58,011 bases of DNA from Nonomuraea deserti (GCF_004348685.1 NZ_SMKO01000040.1:1-58011); one strand, 5' to 3'. Positions 17,780 to 27,289 are shown, counted from the stretch's first letter. Notes: a model not told the origin generated them from the sequence alone. Translations and numbers: made by a program.

Positions 17780-19086
17780 GGGGTTTGTCCTTCTTCGAGG
17801 TCGCGGGTCACGGTGGAGGCCGGGGTGTGCAGGATGCCGTCGAAGGCGTCCAGGACGGGGGTGTGCAGAAAGGTGCTCTGCAGCCGGATGCGGTCGGGGC
17901 CGGTATCCGCGCCGATATCTGCGCCGCCGACCTGTGTGCGTGCCGGGCGGAGGCCGGCGATGCTGAGCCCGAGGCCGGCGCCGGCGAAGGCGGCTTCGAC
18001 GCTGCCCGGCTCGGGCGGCTCCAGCGCGGTGTCCTCGATGCGGAAACCGAAGCGCGCCTCCTCGTCGCGGACCATTTCGCCGGTGTGCCCGCCGGTGCTG
18101 GTCATGCCGAGGGCGAAGTACGCGTCGCCGAGCGCGCTGTGCAGGTGCTGCCCCATCGGGAAGCCGGTGAGGTGGCCGTTGAAGGAGATGGGTGCTTTCT
18201 GGATGTGGGCGTTGTGGGCGGCCAGCACGACGCGGGTGCCGGGCTCGGAGCGCTCCAGATGCCACAGGACCGACTCGGCCATGTAGACGTCTCTGGCCGA
18301 GGTGTCGGCGGTCAGCCCGTTGCCGGCGAACAGGCCGGCCATGGCACGGAAGCCGTAGTCGGCCTGGCAGGCGCCTTCGAGGCGGCGCAGGGCGATGTCG
18401 TAGCCGTGACGATCACCGCGCGAGACGTACAGCGGCTCGACGGCGCGGAACCGGATGAGCAGGCGCGTCAGGGCGGCCGTGAGGGCGTCCTGGTCGGCGG
18501 CGGGCAGGCGGGCCCACGCGGGCGCGGCCGCGGCGGCGGAGGTTCCGGCGAACGATGCGGCGATCCGCGTCGCCGTCTCGATGGACGATAGGGCTTCGGG
18601 GTCGATCCTGCGCAGGTAGTCGGCGACCGGGGCCAGGGCGGGCAGCAGGGACCCGCCGGCCGCCGGGATGTCGATCCCGGCGAAACGCACCGGTCGCGAG
18701 GCTGTGGCGTTGTGTCGGCGGATCCAGCGCAGCGGGTCGTCGACGCCCACGGGGATCGCCTCGGCGAGGTGGCCCGTCAGGTCGTCGTCCGTGCCCTCGC
18801 CCTGGGCCCAGGCGTCGATGGGGAAGCCTTCGCTGAAGCCGTACTCGAAGGCCAGGACGGTGAAGCCGCAGCGTTCGACCAGGAACCGCAGGAGGCGCCG
18901 GCGCAGGCGGACGAACTCGTCGATGAAGTGGGAGTGCTCGCCGATCGCGACGACGCGCGCGTCGCCGATGAGATCGCGCAGCGGCTCCAGGTCATCCAGC
19001 GGCGCCTCGGGGTCGAGGTGGGTGAGCGGGGCGGCGTGGCCGCCCAGCCAGCCGGCGAACGGGCCGGGCTGGGTGGAAGCAGGCAT
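17776..19086 (-). CDS. Erythromycin esterase family protein
   Basis: A 436-residue Ere-type hydrolase. VVAIGEHSH (about residues 45-53) gives the conserved Glu-His-x-His, FTVLAFEYGFSEG (E81) follows, and VVLAAHNAHIQK is the later histidine motif. Ere enzymes open the macrolactone ring of 14-membered macrolides. Many actinobacterial members are untested, so macrolide inactivation is inferred. It is 43 bases downstream of the Vat-type acetyltransferase gene and probably co-transcribed with it under the TetR operator at 19808-19825. Confidence 0.88.
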   Translation of the reverse strand: MPASTQPGPFAGWLGGHAAPLTHLDPEAPLDDLEPLRDLIGDARVVAIGEHSHFIDEFVRLRRRLLRFLVERCGFTVLAFEYGFSEGFPIDAWAQGEGTDDDLTGHLAEAIPVGVDDPLRWIRRHNATASRPVRFAGIDIPAAGGSLLPALAPVADYLRRIDPEALSSIETATRIAASFAGTSAAAAAPAWARLPAADQDALTAALTRLLIRFRAVEPLYVSRGDRHGYDIALRRLEGACQADYGFRAMAGLFAGNGLTADTSARDVYMAESVLWHLERSEPGTRVVLAAHNAHIQKAPISFNGHLTGFPMGQHLHSALGDAYFALGMTSTGGHTGEMVRDEEARFGFRIEDTALEPPEPGSVEAAFAGAGLGLSIAGLRPARTQVGGADIGADTGPDRIRLQSTFLHTPVLDAFDGILHTPASTVTRDLEEGQTP

Positions 19087-19129
19087 GCAAATGGCTCGAT
19101 TCTGGTGCTGGAAGGTGAACGGATGGGTA

Positions 19130-19777
19130 TCACACCTGCGTGGCCGCCACCTTCTCCAGGTCGCCGACGCTGCCGGACATGATCGTGCGGGCGTGTTCGG
19201 TGATGAGCTGGAGCGGCCAGTCCCACCAGGCCACGGCCAGGAGACGGTCGATGTCGGCGTCGCTGTGGCGGCGGCGGATGAGCTTGGCCGGGTTGCCGCC
19301 GACGATGCCGTAGTCGGGCACGTCGTCGACGACGACGGAGCCGGAGGCGATGATCGCTCCGTGGCCGATGCGGACGCCGGGCATCACCATCGCCCGGTAG
19401 CCGGTCCAGACGTCGTTGCCCACTACGGTGTCGCCCCGTCCGGGCAGGCCGGTGATGAGGTCGAAGTGCTCGGCCCAGGAAGCGCCCATGATCGGGAAAG
19501 GGAACGTCGAGGGGCCGTCCATGCGATGGTTGGCGCCGTTCATGATGAACCGCACACCCTCGCCCAGCGCGCAGAACCTGCCGATGACCAGCTTCTCCGG
19601 CCCGTAGTGGTACAGCACGTTGCGGGTCTCGAAGGCGGTCGGATCGTCCGGGTCGTCGTAGTAGGAGAAGTCTCCGACCTCGATCAGCGGCGAGGTGACC
19701 AGCGGTTTCAGCAGCACCACCCGCGGCTGGTCAGGCATGGGGTGCACCACGGCGGGGTCGGCGGGAACGGGGATCAC
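19130..19777 (-). CDS. Vat-type xenobiotic O-acetyltransferase (streptogramin A class)
   Basis: A 215-residue left-handed beta-helix acetyltransferase. FIMNGANHRMDGPSTFPFPI contains the catalytic histidine (H84) of Vat/CatB enzymes. The hexapeptide repeats VVGNDVWTGYRAMVMPGV and IGHGAIIASGSVV form the helix, and VGGNPAKLIRRR is the CoA end motif. Vat proteins acetylate virginiamycin M-type antibiotics using acetyl-CoA. The GTG at 19777 follows GGAAAGAG; an internal ATG at 19738 is the alternative. It leads the resistance operon with the erythromycin esterase. Confidence 0.88.
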   Translation of the reverse strand: MIPVPADPAVVHPMPDQPRVVLLKPLVTSPLIEVGDFSYYDDPDDPTAFETRNVLYHYGPEKLVIGRFCALGEGVRFIMNGANHRMDGPSTFPFPIMGASWAEHFDLITGLPGRGDTVVGNDVWTGYRAMVMPGVRIGHGAIIASGSVVVDDVPDYGIVGGNPAKLIRRRHSDADIDRLLAVAWWDWPLQLITEHARTIMSGSVGDLEKVAATQV

Positions 19778-19807
19778 GAATTGGCTCTTTCCAGGAGATG
19801 CTTAATA

Positions 19808-19825
19808 GTACGGAACGTTCCGTAC
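19808..19825. promoter_or_regulatory. TetR operator 1 (perfect palindrome)
   Basis: GTACGGAACGTTCCGTAC is a perfect 18-bp palindrome, 31 bases upstream of the Vat-type gene. The half-site is shared with operator 2 at 19863. A lone half-site GTACGG is also at 19844-19849. It would block transcription of the resistance operon. Confidence 0.85.
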
Positions 19826-19862
19826 CAATAGGAATGTTGTCGTGTACGGTTACCGATGTCAA

Positions 19863-19880
19863 GTACGGAACGTGCCGTAC
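19863..19880. promoter_or_regulatory. TetR operator 2
   Basis: GTACGGAACGTGCCGTAC matches operator 1 in 17 of 18 bases. It lies 16 bases before the TetR start codon and would mediate autoregulation. The centres of the two operators are 55 bases apart. Confidence 0.85.
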
Positions 19881-19895
19881 CGATAAGGTGGACGC

Positions 19896-20474
19896 ATGAC
19901 CCGCACACCCCACCGTCGCGGCGCCGACCGGACCGAGGCCATCATGCGGACCACGCTGGAGCTCGGCCAGGAGATCGGCTACGCCAACCTCAGCATGGAG
20001 GCGGTCGCGGCCCGCGCCGGCGCCAGCAAGCAGACCATCTACCGCCGCTGGTCCTCCAAGGGAGCCCTGCTGCTCGACTCCCTGCTGTCGCTGAACGAGC
20101 CCCTGGACTATCCCGACACCGGTGACCTCGCCGCCGACCTGCGCACGCAGATCCACGCGGCCGTGGACCTGCTGGGCGCCCCGCCCTACGGTCCCCTCTT
20201 TTACGCTTTGGTCGGCGAGGCGCAGCACGATCGCCGGGTCGCCGCGTCGCTCAACGAGCGTTTCATCGCCCCGCAGCAGGACAAGACCGTCGCCCGACTG
20301 CGGGCGGCCCGCGACCAGGGCCAGCTGTCGCCCGGCTTCGACCTCGATCTGGCGATGGCCATCCTGTCCGGCCCGCTGTACTTCCGGCTGCTGATCACCC
20401 AGGAGCCGCTGACCCACGAGTACGTCGACCGCGTCCTCGACGCGCTCTTGGCCGGGATGATGCCTCGCCCGTGA
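19896..20474 (+). CDS. TetR/AcrR family regulator of the Vat-erythromycin esterase operon
   Basis: A 192-residue TetR protein. The HTH is in residues about 14-62, with MEAVAARAGASKQTIYRRW. The C-terminal domain resembles TetR_C_11-like families. It is divergent from the two antibiotic-inactivating enzyme genes, and two near-identical palindromes fill the gap. I infer repression relieved by an antibiotic or related ligand. Confidence 0.92.
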   Translation: MTRTPHRRGADRTEAIMRTTLELGQEIGYANLSMEAVAARAGASKQTIYRRWSSKGALLLDSLLSLNEPLDYPDTGDLAADLRTQIHAAVDLLGAPPYGPLFYALVGEAQHDRRVAASLNERFIAPQQDKTVARLRAARDQGQLSPGFDLDLAMAILSGPLYFRLLITQEPLTHEYVDRVLDALLAGMMPRP

Positions 20475-20484
20475 GCAGGCTCGG

Positions 20485-20562
20485 TCACGCGACCATCGGG
20501 TGCACGCCGTCCGCGGCCCAGTACTCCGGCCCGGTCGTCGCGGCGAACCTTGTGCCTGGCGG
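20485..20562 (-). pseudogene. C-terminal scrap of an SGNH/GDSL-type hydrolase
   Basis: Read on the minus strand, the segment translates as RFAATTGPEYWAADGVHPMV and a stop. The D-G-V-H-P motif is the catalytic Asp-His block of SGNH lipases and acetylesterases. Nothing else of the enzyme is present. Confidence 0.5.
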
Positions 20563-20564
20563 CA

Positions 20565-20650
20565 TGTAAGTATTCGTGGAGGAGTGCGCCGAGACGGTCT
20601 CGTCGGCGTATGTGCAGATTGACGATTCTCGCCGAATCGGGTTGTCAGGG
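20565..20650 (-). mobile_element. Possible transposase C-terminal scrap
   Basis: Minus-strand reading gives LHIRRRDRLGALLHEYLHAA, similar to the C-terminal end of integrase-type transposases in actinobacteria. It is only about 25 codons long and adjoins the hydrolase scrap, so it may mark an insertion scar. Confidence 0.3.
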
Positions 20651-20929
20651 GTTCCGGCTGGTCAGCGGGCTGATGTTCAGTAAGGCAAGTTAGGCGGGGC
20701 GCTCCCGGTCGCGGACGAGACGGCCTTCAACGTCTTCTCCGCACTGACGGGGACGCTGACCACCCACCACTGGTATCGATTGACCGGGGTTTGCGGGACA
20801 CCCGACGACACCAGCCGCATCAGAGCCTTCAGTGGCGATGGACCGAGTCACAACGGCTCGCTGACGCCACTGGCCGATTGGTTGCTGCTCAAGGCCCGCT
20901 ACCTGGCGGCTGGGGACACGTTCGGGAGC

Positions 20930-21275
20930 GGAGGGCCCACAGGCAAGGTGCGCTACGACAACCTCAAGCCCGCGGTGGCCCGGGTGCTGGGTTTCTCCCG
21001 GGCCCGGGTGGAGTCGGAGCGGTGGGTGGCCTTCCGCAGCTGGGCCGGGATCGATGCCTTCTACTGCCGGCCTGGGTTGGTCGGCGCGCACAAGAAGGGC
21101 GGAGTGGAGGGCCAGATCGGCTGGTTCCGTCGCAACCACCTGGTGCCCGTCCCCGATGTCGCCTCGATCAGCGAGCTCAACACGCTGATCGACCAGTGGG
21201 ACGTCAAAGACGAGCAGCGCCGGATCCGGATGCGCACCCAGACCATCGGCGAGCGCTTCGCCCACGAGCGAACCC
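20930..21275 (+). mobile_element. IS21-family transposase (IstA) internal fragment
   Basis: PTGKVRYDNLKPAVARVLGF, AHKKGGVEGQIGWFRRNHLV and ISELNTLIDQWDVKDEQRR match the core and post-core parts of IstA. Both ends are missing: the 50 residues before residue G of PTGKV are unrelated, and similarity ends after IGERFAHE. No IstB or terminal repeat was seen. Confidence 0.8.
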
Positions 21276-21452
21276 TGAGTTTCACCGTGTTGTGCCCCAG
21301 GTAGGGGGCTGAACCGTGCAGTTGGTCGCCGGTGGGTTGCCAGCTGAGAAGGGGACTTGATGGCCGACCGTCCTCGCTGAAGTGCACCATCTTGCCCCTG
21401 TTGAGGAGGGTGCTGACTTTGGTGCCATCGGCATAGCGCACGCCGGGGCGCA

Positions 21453-22283
21453 TCATTGTGGCCGGCGAAGGCTCGGGGTGGAGGGCAGTGGGGTGGCGCC
21501 GAGGTCGGTGCAGTGTGTGATCGTCGCATCGTCAGCCGCCACCGCATGGCGCGCTTCCGCCTGCCGGACACGATGGATGATTTCGGCAGGTCCGCTCGAC
21601 GCCAGGACGGCCATGACCTCTGGCCAATCGGCGAGCTGGAACTGGTCCACGATGCGGCTGGCTCCATTGCTGAGCAGAACGGCGCCGGTCAGTTCGGAGA
21701 TCGGGCAGCTTCCGGTGATCGCCTCGTCTGCCGCCTGCGGATCGTCCTTGGCCAGCCAGAACCCGCCTGGCTGGTTGCGGTTGGCGCGCAAGTCTCGCAG
21801 GAGTCGGTGGTACTCGTCGCTACCCTTGGCGGCGGCCTCGATCGCGGGCTGGTACGACCGGCTGATGATCACCTCCCGGGGATCGGAGACGACGAACGGC
21901 GCATCATCCGCTCTGTCGAGCGCGAGGACCGAGTCACCGAGCACCAGGTATTCGAGGAGGCCGTCCGACAGGCGCAGGATGGCTACGGTCGCCGACGGGC
22001 TGATGGGGTTGGCGACGTCGCACGTGTCACGATGATCGTTGGTCACCTGCTCGATGGCCTCGGCGAGCAGCGCAGAAACACTGCGGTCCTGCACGAGCGA
22101 CAAAAGGCCGAGGAGCCTGCCTCCCAGGCGATTGGCATACCAGGCCACGCCGTGCCGACAGATCGATTCGGTGCCGGGGATGCCGGCGCCGTCAATCAGC
22201 ACCGCTGCCGTCGGTCCGGCGCAGGTGAAGTCCTCGTTCGCGCGGTCAGTCCGTTTCGGAGCGCTCGTCATCGTCACCCGCAT
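21453..22283 (-). CDS. PP2C-like phosphatase-fold protein
   Basis: A 276-residue protein. NEDFTCAGPTAAVLIDGAG resembles the first metal-site region of PP2C phosphatases, and ATVAILRLSDGLLEYLVLGDSVLAL the central strands with the GDS motif. GAVLLSNGASRIVDQF matches the later SDG-type loop but with asparagine. Metal ligands are therefore partly altered, and activity is uncertain. Such proteins occur alone in actinobacteria, often near integrity-control or tRNA-like loci. Start could also be the ATG four codons later. Confidence 0.65.
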   Translation of the reverse strand: MRVTMTSAPKRTDRANEDFTCAGPTAAVLIDGAGIPGTESICRHGVAWYANRLGGRLLGLLSLVQDRSVSALLAEAIEQVTNDHRDTCDVANPISPSATVAILRLSDGLLEYLVLGDSVLALDRADDAPFVVSDPREVIISRSYQPAIEAAAKGSDEYHRLLRDLRANRNQPGGFWLAKDDPQAADEAITGSCPISELTGAVLLSNGASRIVDQFQLADWPEVMAVLASSGPAEIIHRVRQAEARHAVAADDATITHCTDLGATPLPSTPSLRRPQ

Positions 22284-22307
22284 GTCCTGCCGCCGCCTTC
22301 CTTCCGA

Positions 22308-22678
22308 TCAAGGCGTCGACCATACAACCGTCGACCCACTTGGAGCACACTTCTGCCGCCGCGCAGACGCGATGAGCCCACAGTCTGGCCCCTGATCAGT
22401 CTCCGGATTCGCCGCGAGCGGAGTGCCGACCGCGATGAAGTGCAGGTCCGCGAAGTCGGCGGCCTCGGCCATGTCGGTGGTGAAACGCAGCCGGCCCGTC
22501 GCGGTGTGGGCCGCGAGCAGCTCGGCGAAGCCCTTCTCGTAGAAGGGGGCGACACCGATGGCCATCCGCTTGCACTTCTCGGGGTCGAGTTCGACGCCGA
22601 TCACCTCGTGGCCGAGTTCGGCCATCGCGGCGCGTGAGGGGCGCCGAGGTGACCGCAGCCGATCACGGATACGCGCAT
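22308..22678 (-). pseudogene. N-terminal fragment of a UDP-glucose/nucleotide-sugar dehydrogenase
   Basis: The ATG at 22678 begins MRVSVIGCGHLGAPHA, the Rossmann entry, then a one-base insertion at about 22634 shifts the frame. AMAELGHEVIGVELDPEKC and ADLHFIAVGTPLAAN follow in the second frame. Similarity ends at about 22400, so the catalytic cysteine domain is absent. Confidence 0.8.
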
Positions 22679-22768
22679 CATGATCCTGTTCGTTGGATTG
22701 GGCCTGTTAGGGCGCACTGTCGGTGCGACCCAGCAAGCTATCCCGAACGAGGGCCGGGGCGGGGCCCT

Positions 22769-23154
22769 TCAGGACGTCGCGTCGATCTTGATGTTGAGCA
22801 TGCCGCACAGCCGCATCAGCGCGGGGATAGCAGCGTCGCGGACGACGACGTCGCCGTCGCGGGCTCCTCGATCGGGTACTCCTCGAACACGCCGTTCTGC
22901 ACGAGCCCTTCCGGGTCCACGTAGAAGATGCGCATGCCGCGCTCGCGGGCGCGGGCCTGGACCGTGCGCCGGTCGGCGTGCAGCCCGATCACCAGCAGCG
23001 CCTTGGCCTCGTCCAGCAGCGCCGCCTTCAGCGCCTGGTGGGCGAGGGTCGGCTCGGCGGTGAAGCAGGCCGCGAACATGCGCACCAGGTCGGCTGCCTT
23101 GCCGGTCGCGTCCAGCAGCATCTCCTGCACCAGCGTGTCCGCCTCCGGGCTCAT
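22769..23154 (-). pseudogene. Frameshifted gene of unknown function
   Basis: From the ATG at 23154 the frame reads MSPEADTLVQEMLLDATGK, then ALLVIGLHADRRTVQARARE and RIFYVDPEGLVQNGVFEEYP. The frame must shift at about 22860 to end with ALMRLCGMLNIKIDATS. The combined product would be about 128 residues. I do not recognise the family. Confidence 0.5.
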
Positions 23155-23394
23155 GGTGAAGGCGTGCGACTGGGTCCATCGTTATCTAGGCTTGTCAAGC
23201 GAACCTGCAGGTCAGCCGCTTGAAGGCATGTCAGGCACGTCAGGCAAGTAGACCCCAGCATGCCGAGCATGGCCCAGGCCGGCGCGAAGGTATTCGAGCA
23301 TGTGGGGAAGCGGTTGATCAGAGGGTGGGTTCAGCATTCTCGACGATCTTGGGTCTGTGAGTGCCGTAGTAGTGACCTCCTGAGAGGGTCGGCA

Positions 23395-23991
23395 TCAGGA
23401 GGATCGCTCGTCGCCTCTGATGCGGGCGTGCAGGTGCATGTCGTGCCGGCCGTCGGAGTGGACGGCGTCGCTGCGCTTGGTGCCCTCCAGGAGGAAACCG
23501 CATTTGACGGCGACCCGGCAGGAGGCGTGGTTGCGGGTCGAGTGGTCCAGATGCAGACGGTGGAAACCAGCCTCGCCCAGTGCCCAGACGCTCAAGGCCG
23601 TCAGTGCGCGGGAGGCCACCCCTGCTCGGCGGGCGTGCGGGAGCACCCAGTATGCGCATCCCGCGACACCGTCATCGAGATTCACTGAGCCCATGGCGAT
23701 GCGCCCCAGCACTTCACCGCCGCCGTGGGTCACCGCCCAGCTCGCGCCCGTCTCCTGCGCCCAGGCCTGGCGATACTGCTCGAACCACTCACGGACCTGA
23801 TCTTCAGACGCGGGTTGACGAGTGTGCCAATGCCGGATTTCGAGGTCCTGGTAAGCGGCGAGGAAGACTGCGGCGTCAGAAGGCTCCCAGGGTCGCAAGA
23901 GCAGGCCGCCGGGGGCGGAAAGCGTCGGTTGCGGGCTGGCGGCGAGGGTTCCAGCGGGGATGGCCGGCGGCGTCGAAAGAGTTGATCTCAC
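23395..23991 (-). CDS. GNAT family N-acetyltransferase
   Basis: A 198-residue RimJ/RimL-type acetyltransferase starting at a GTG at 23991. LLLRPWEPSDAAVFLAAYQD is the first strand and helix, RRAGVASRALTALSVWALGE holds the acetyl-CoA loop, and NHASCRVAVKCGFLLEGTKR is the typical C-terminal motif. The acceptor is unknown. It is probably intact among broken neighbours. Confidence 0.85.
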   Translation of the reverse strand: MRSTLSTPPAIPAGTLAASPQPTLSAPGGLLLRPWEPSDAAVFLAAYQDLEIRHWHTRQPASEDQVREWFEQYRQAWAQETGASWAVTHGGGEVLGRIAMGSVNLDDGVAGCAYWVLPHARRAGVASRALTALSVWALGEAGFHRLHLDHSTRNHASCRVAVKCGFLLEGTKRSDAVHSDGRHDMHLHARIRGDERSS

Positions 23992-24107
23992 GCCGTATCC
24001 TCTTCCGGCGGCGATGATCTGTGTCAAGTTGCTGCAGGCTCGTGAAAGGCGCGGGTGCGCGGGCGGCTGGGCCTCGCTCACACGATGATCCCAGACGCCC
24101 ACTGCCC

Positions 24108-24365
24108 TCAGGTCAGGAGGCCCAGGGTTTCGGGCGTTTCCCAGGCTGTCAGCTGCCGCTCGGGGTCGGTTTCCTCCTGCGCGCACTGGTTGATCAGTTC
24201 GGCGAGGGCTTGCCGGTCCTGCTCGGGGAGGTCCTGCAGAAGGGCGATCACCGGCTCCAGCACCTCCATCGTGGCCTCGGGCGCGATGGCGTCGTCGTCG
24301 CTGAGGTCGAGCCTGATGACGATCTCCGTGAGGGCCTTGGCAAGGGTGCGTTCGAGCGCGGTCAT
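24108..24365 (-). CDS. Small acidic protein of unknown function
   Basis: An 85-residue, strongly acidic, predicted all-helical protein starting MTALERTLAK with GAGGAGCC upstream. It is the last gene of a three-gene run with the frameshifted pair at 24406-25931. I do not recognise the family. Confidence 0.55.
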   Translation of the reverse strand: MTALERTLAKALTEIVIRLDLSDDDAIAPEATMEVLEPVIALLQDLPEQDRQALAELINQCAQEETDPERQLTAWETPETLGLLT

Positions 24366-24405
24366 GAGAGGCTCCTCACTGGTCGTTGAGGGGCGGCGGG
24401 CCTGG

Positions 24406-24968
24406 TCAGCCTGCAGTCGACTCGGTGAACCGGGCTTCCAGCTCGGCGATCACCTGGGCCAGCAGGCCGGTGTTCTCGCGCCGGACCACCTGCGGGCCGA
24501 CCTTGTCGAGCCCGGCGACCTTGGTGATGCACTCGTCGGCGGCTTGGGCCATCGTGGCGAACTCCGTGCGGGCGATGGAGCGGGGGTTGCCGGCCTCGAA
24601 GGTGGTGCGCGGTGCATGTCCTTGACCGATGTCATCGCCGCTCGTGCGGCGGACATCGCGTCGCGGGCGCTGAACCCATCGCCGTTGCCGCGGCGCATGT
24701 AGCGGGTGACAAAGACCCGCCGCCGGGCCGGGCCGGCCGAGGGCATGAACCTTTCCAGGCGGTCGCCCCGGTTGGCCGCGATCTCGCGGACGACGCGGAC
24801 GGCCCGCCGCAGCCGGTGACCGTTGGGCATCCCGACGCCGGCGGCGATGTCGGCGTAGCTGAGCTCGCGCCCGTGGTTGCTGCGCAGCCAGATCATCACA
24901 TCAGCGACGTCGGGCTCGGCCTGCGTCCAGCCCATCGCGTCACGCCGTGACGTCTGCCGCTGGCTCAC
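24406..24968 (-). pseudogene. Uncharacterised DNA-binding-like protein, frameshifted
   Basis: A GTG at 24968 overlaps the stop of the preceding gene (GTGA). The product begins VSQRQTSRRDAMGWTQAEPD and contains LSYADIAAGVGMPNGHRLRR, a winged-helix-like segment. A one-base loss at about 24612 breaks the frame; the other frame continues FATMAQAADECITKVAGLDK and ends ELEARFTESTAG. The restored product would have about 187 residues. Confidence 0.55.
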
Positions 24969-25931
24969 AGCAGCTTGCCGTTCTCGTCCAGGAACTTCGC
25001 CAGCGCGGCGTCGTCCAGGGCCGAGCCGGTGGCGATGTCGCGGACGGCGGTGATGGCCGCCTCGGCGCCGTCGCAGAGCTCGGCGATGGCCTGGGCGCGG
25101 TCGGCGGTGAAGCGGATCTGCTGCTTTTTGCAGCAGCGACAGCGCCCGCGAGGCGGCCATGCGGATCTCGGCGGCCATGGCGTTGAAGACGTCCATGGAC
25201 GCCTCGGCCTCGGATCCGTCGCGGGCCGCTCGGGCCTGGGCGGCGAAGGCCTCCCGCTCGGTGCGTCGGGCGTCGTATTCGCTCTGCCGCTGCCTGGTGA
25301 CCTCGGCGGCCGCGGCGCGGTCGGCCGCATCGGCGGCGGCCTGGCGGGCCTCGAACTCCTCCAGGGCCTCTCGCGCCGCCGCCCGGGTCGCCTCATCGGC
25401 CAGCAGAGCGGTCTTGACCGCCGTCGGATGGCCGATGACGTCACTGATGGCCGAGGGACGGGTCCCGGCCTTGGCCGCCTCCCGCTCGATCGCCTCGCGC
25501 CGCTCGGCCGAGATGGGCCTGGCCTCCCAGCTGCGGTAGTAGCCGTTCTTGCCGAAGAACGGATACTGCTCGACGTCGGGAAGCTCGACATCCGCGCCCG
25601 GCTTCAGGTCCATGGCATGCGGGACGATGCCGTCGGCGGCCAGCCGGTTCCAGGCCTCCCAAAGAGCCATGACGCGCTTGGCGCTGGTGCCGGTCCGGCG
25701 GGCGAACTCCCGGGCGCTGATGCGCCGGAAGGTGTTTCGGCCGAAACGCCTGGACTGATGTTCGAGCCGGACCCCGTCGCCGTCGCCTGGCGCGACCCGT
25801 CTGGCCACCAGGTAGGCCAGCATCCACGGGCCTTTGCGCTCCAGGGTGGCGAACTGGGCGATGTCCGCGCCACCACGGTAGAGCGACACAATCGTGGTGT
25901 TCTCCCAGCGGACGGCGCTCTTGCCGGCCAT
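24965..25931 (-). pseudogene. Uncharacterised accessory-element protein, frameshifted
   Basis: It starts MAGKSAVRWENTTIVSLYRG at 25931. SAREFARRTGTSAKRVMALW looks like an HTH, and an Ala/Glu-rich coiled-coil region runs from about 165 to 260. The frame breaks at about 25125, in a run of T and AGCAG repeats, and resumes as KQQIRFTADRAQAIAELCDG to the stop at 24965. The style is that of plasmid or integrative-element genes, but I do not recognise it. Confidence 0.55.
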
Positions 25932-26043
25932 GGTGACGGTCGTGCCCGTTCCCCGCCACGTTGCATGCGGTCCTTGGCTCCTGATCGCGCCCTGACCCGT
26001 TACCGCGCCAACGGTCGGCGATCCACATCGCTCACCCGGTTGC

Positions 26044-26403
26044 TCAAGGGCAGGGTGTGATGTTGGGTTTGGCGGTTTTGCGGCGTGGAAACTCTAGATC
26101 CGATCCGTCGGATTCGAAAATCGTTATCCCGACGGTCAATGCGACCTCAGCAGGTTCAGCATTCAGGTGGAGCGGGAGCCCGTAGCGCAAGTGCGTATAG
26201 CCATGGTTGGTGTCTTCGGTGACCTCGATCGTCCAGCCGAACTCATCGTCCCAAGCCAGCAACGTTGATTCGGCGCCCGGGCAGCTGAGGAATACTTTTG
26301 TGGCGCCGCTCTGGATGGTCTTGATGCCCAGCGTTGTCAGGTCGTCAACAACGGCCTCGAAATAGCCCACAGGATGTGTACGGTCCGGCCTGTGCTTGCT
26401 CAT
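26044..26403 (-). CDS. Small protein, DUF6292-like
   Basis: A 119-residue protein. The core STLLAWDDEFGWTIEVTED followed by YGLPLHLNAEPAEVALTV resembles actinobacterial DUF6292 proteins, which often adjoin HTH genes on accessory elements. The family match is from memory of the pattern and is tentative. AGAGAGAACGC precedes the ATG. Confidence 0.5.
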   Translation of the reverse strand: MSKHRPDRTHPVGYFEAVVDDLTTLGIKTIQSGATKVFLSCPGAESTLLAWDDEFGWTIEVTEDTNHGYTHLRYGLPLHLNAEPAEVALTVGITIFESDGSDLEFPRRKTAKPNITPCP

Positions 26404-26699
26404 CTGCGTTCTCTCTCTCGACCTCAGGAGAACGATGCTCCCACTCCACCTCTAGGATGAGAAACGACCGGCAAGCTGTCGAGGATTGCTCGACACCTTC
26501 TTACTGGAGGGGAGCCGGCCGTGCCGTAGGGCATGGGCGCCTGGCGCGCGAACGTGACGTTCCCGGACGCCCACGCCCCGGATGCCACAAGACGCCACCG
26601 TGAGCATGAGATCCTGGGCGAAGGCTGCGGGTCGGTGACGGTAGAAGATCAGTCGGATCGTCCTGGTTGATCATCGGGGAGGCCGGCCGTCACGGTCAC
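26404..26699. other. Stretch without recognisable genes
   Basis: No supported coding frame or repeat. It separates the DUF6292-like gene from transposase remnants and is probably degenerate mobile-element DNA. Confidence 0.4.
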
Positions 26700-27031
26700 C
26701 GCTGATCGAGGCGTTCAAGTGGACGAACGCCGGCAGGTCCGCGACCGGCACGGTCCAGCTCTTCTCCGACTTCTACCAGGTCGACGCGTCCTTGCTCGGC
26801 CGCACTGTTGAGCTGGTCTTCCACCCTTCGGTCCTAACATGGCGAGGCCGCTGGAATGGTGGGCCGCAGGAGATGGCCATCCCGCAGGCCATCACTCGCA
26901 ACGCCCGCCCCAAGGCCAGATTCGAGATGCCCGCGGCGCCCGTACCTGCCTCGGCTACCTGCGGCTGCTGGAGGCCAGCCACGATCAGCACGTGGCCACC
27001 GGCATCAACTACGCCGCCCTGATCGACCCTC
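26700..27031 (+). mobile_element. C-terminal remnant of a Mu/IS481-like DDE transposase
   Basis: GTVQLFSDFYQVDASLLGRT and VELVFHP match the Mu-type C-terminal domain of large actinobacterial transposases. In another frame the piece continues LRLLEASHDQHVATGINYAA, which is their usual C-terminus. Several frame changes and no catalytic core. Confidence 0.6.
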
Positions 27032-27289
27032 GTCAGCAAGCCTCTGACCAGGGCAGCGGCCACGGTGTTGACGAAGAACAGCCCGGCGATGATGCGCCAT
27101 GGCCGGTCAGGACGACACCTCGCCCGGCCTCGGCCCCGGCAGCGAGCTCGCGACTGATCCCGAGACCGACCGGTGGGGCCCCAGCCTCCGACCAGCCTGC
27201 CCCGCAGACCGCCCTGGTCCGGCCGGCCCTCGTTCCTGACTCCTCCAGCGCCCGCTCCGCCCGGTTCCCGCGGCGAGAAAGCGACGACA

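Noticed and set aside
20690..21667. A 325-codon minus-strand frame
   Set aside because: It is the shadow of the IS21 fragment and the PP2C-like gene start; no family resemblance or start signal.
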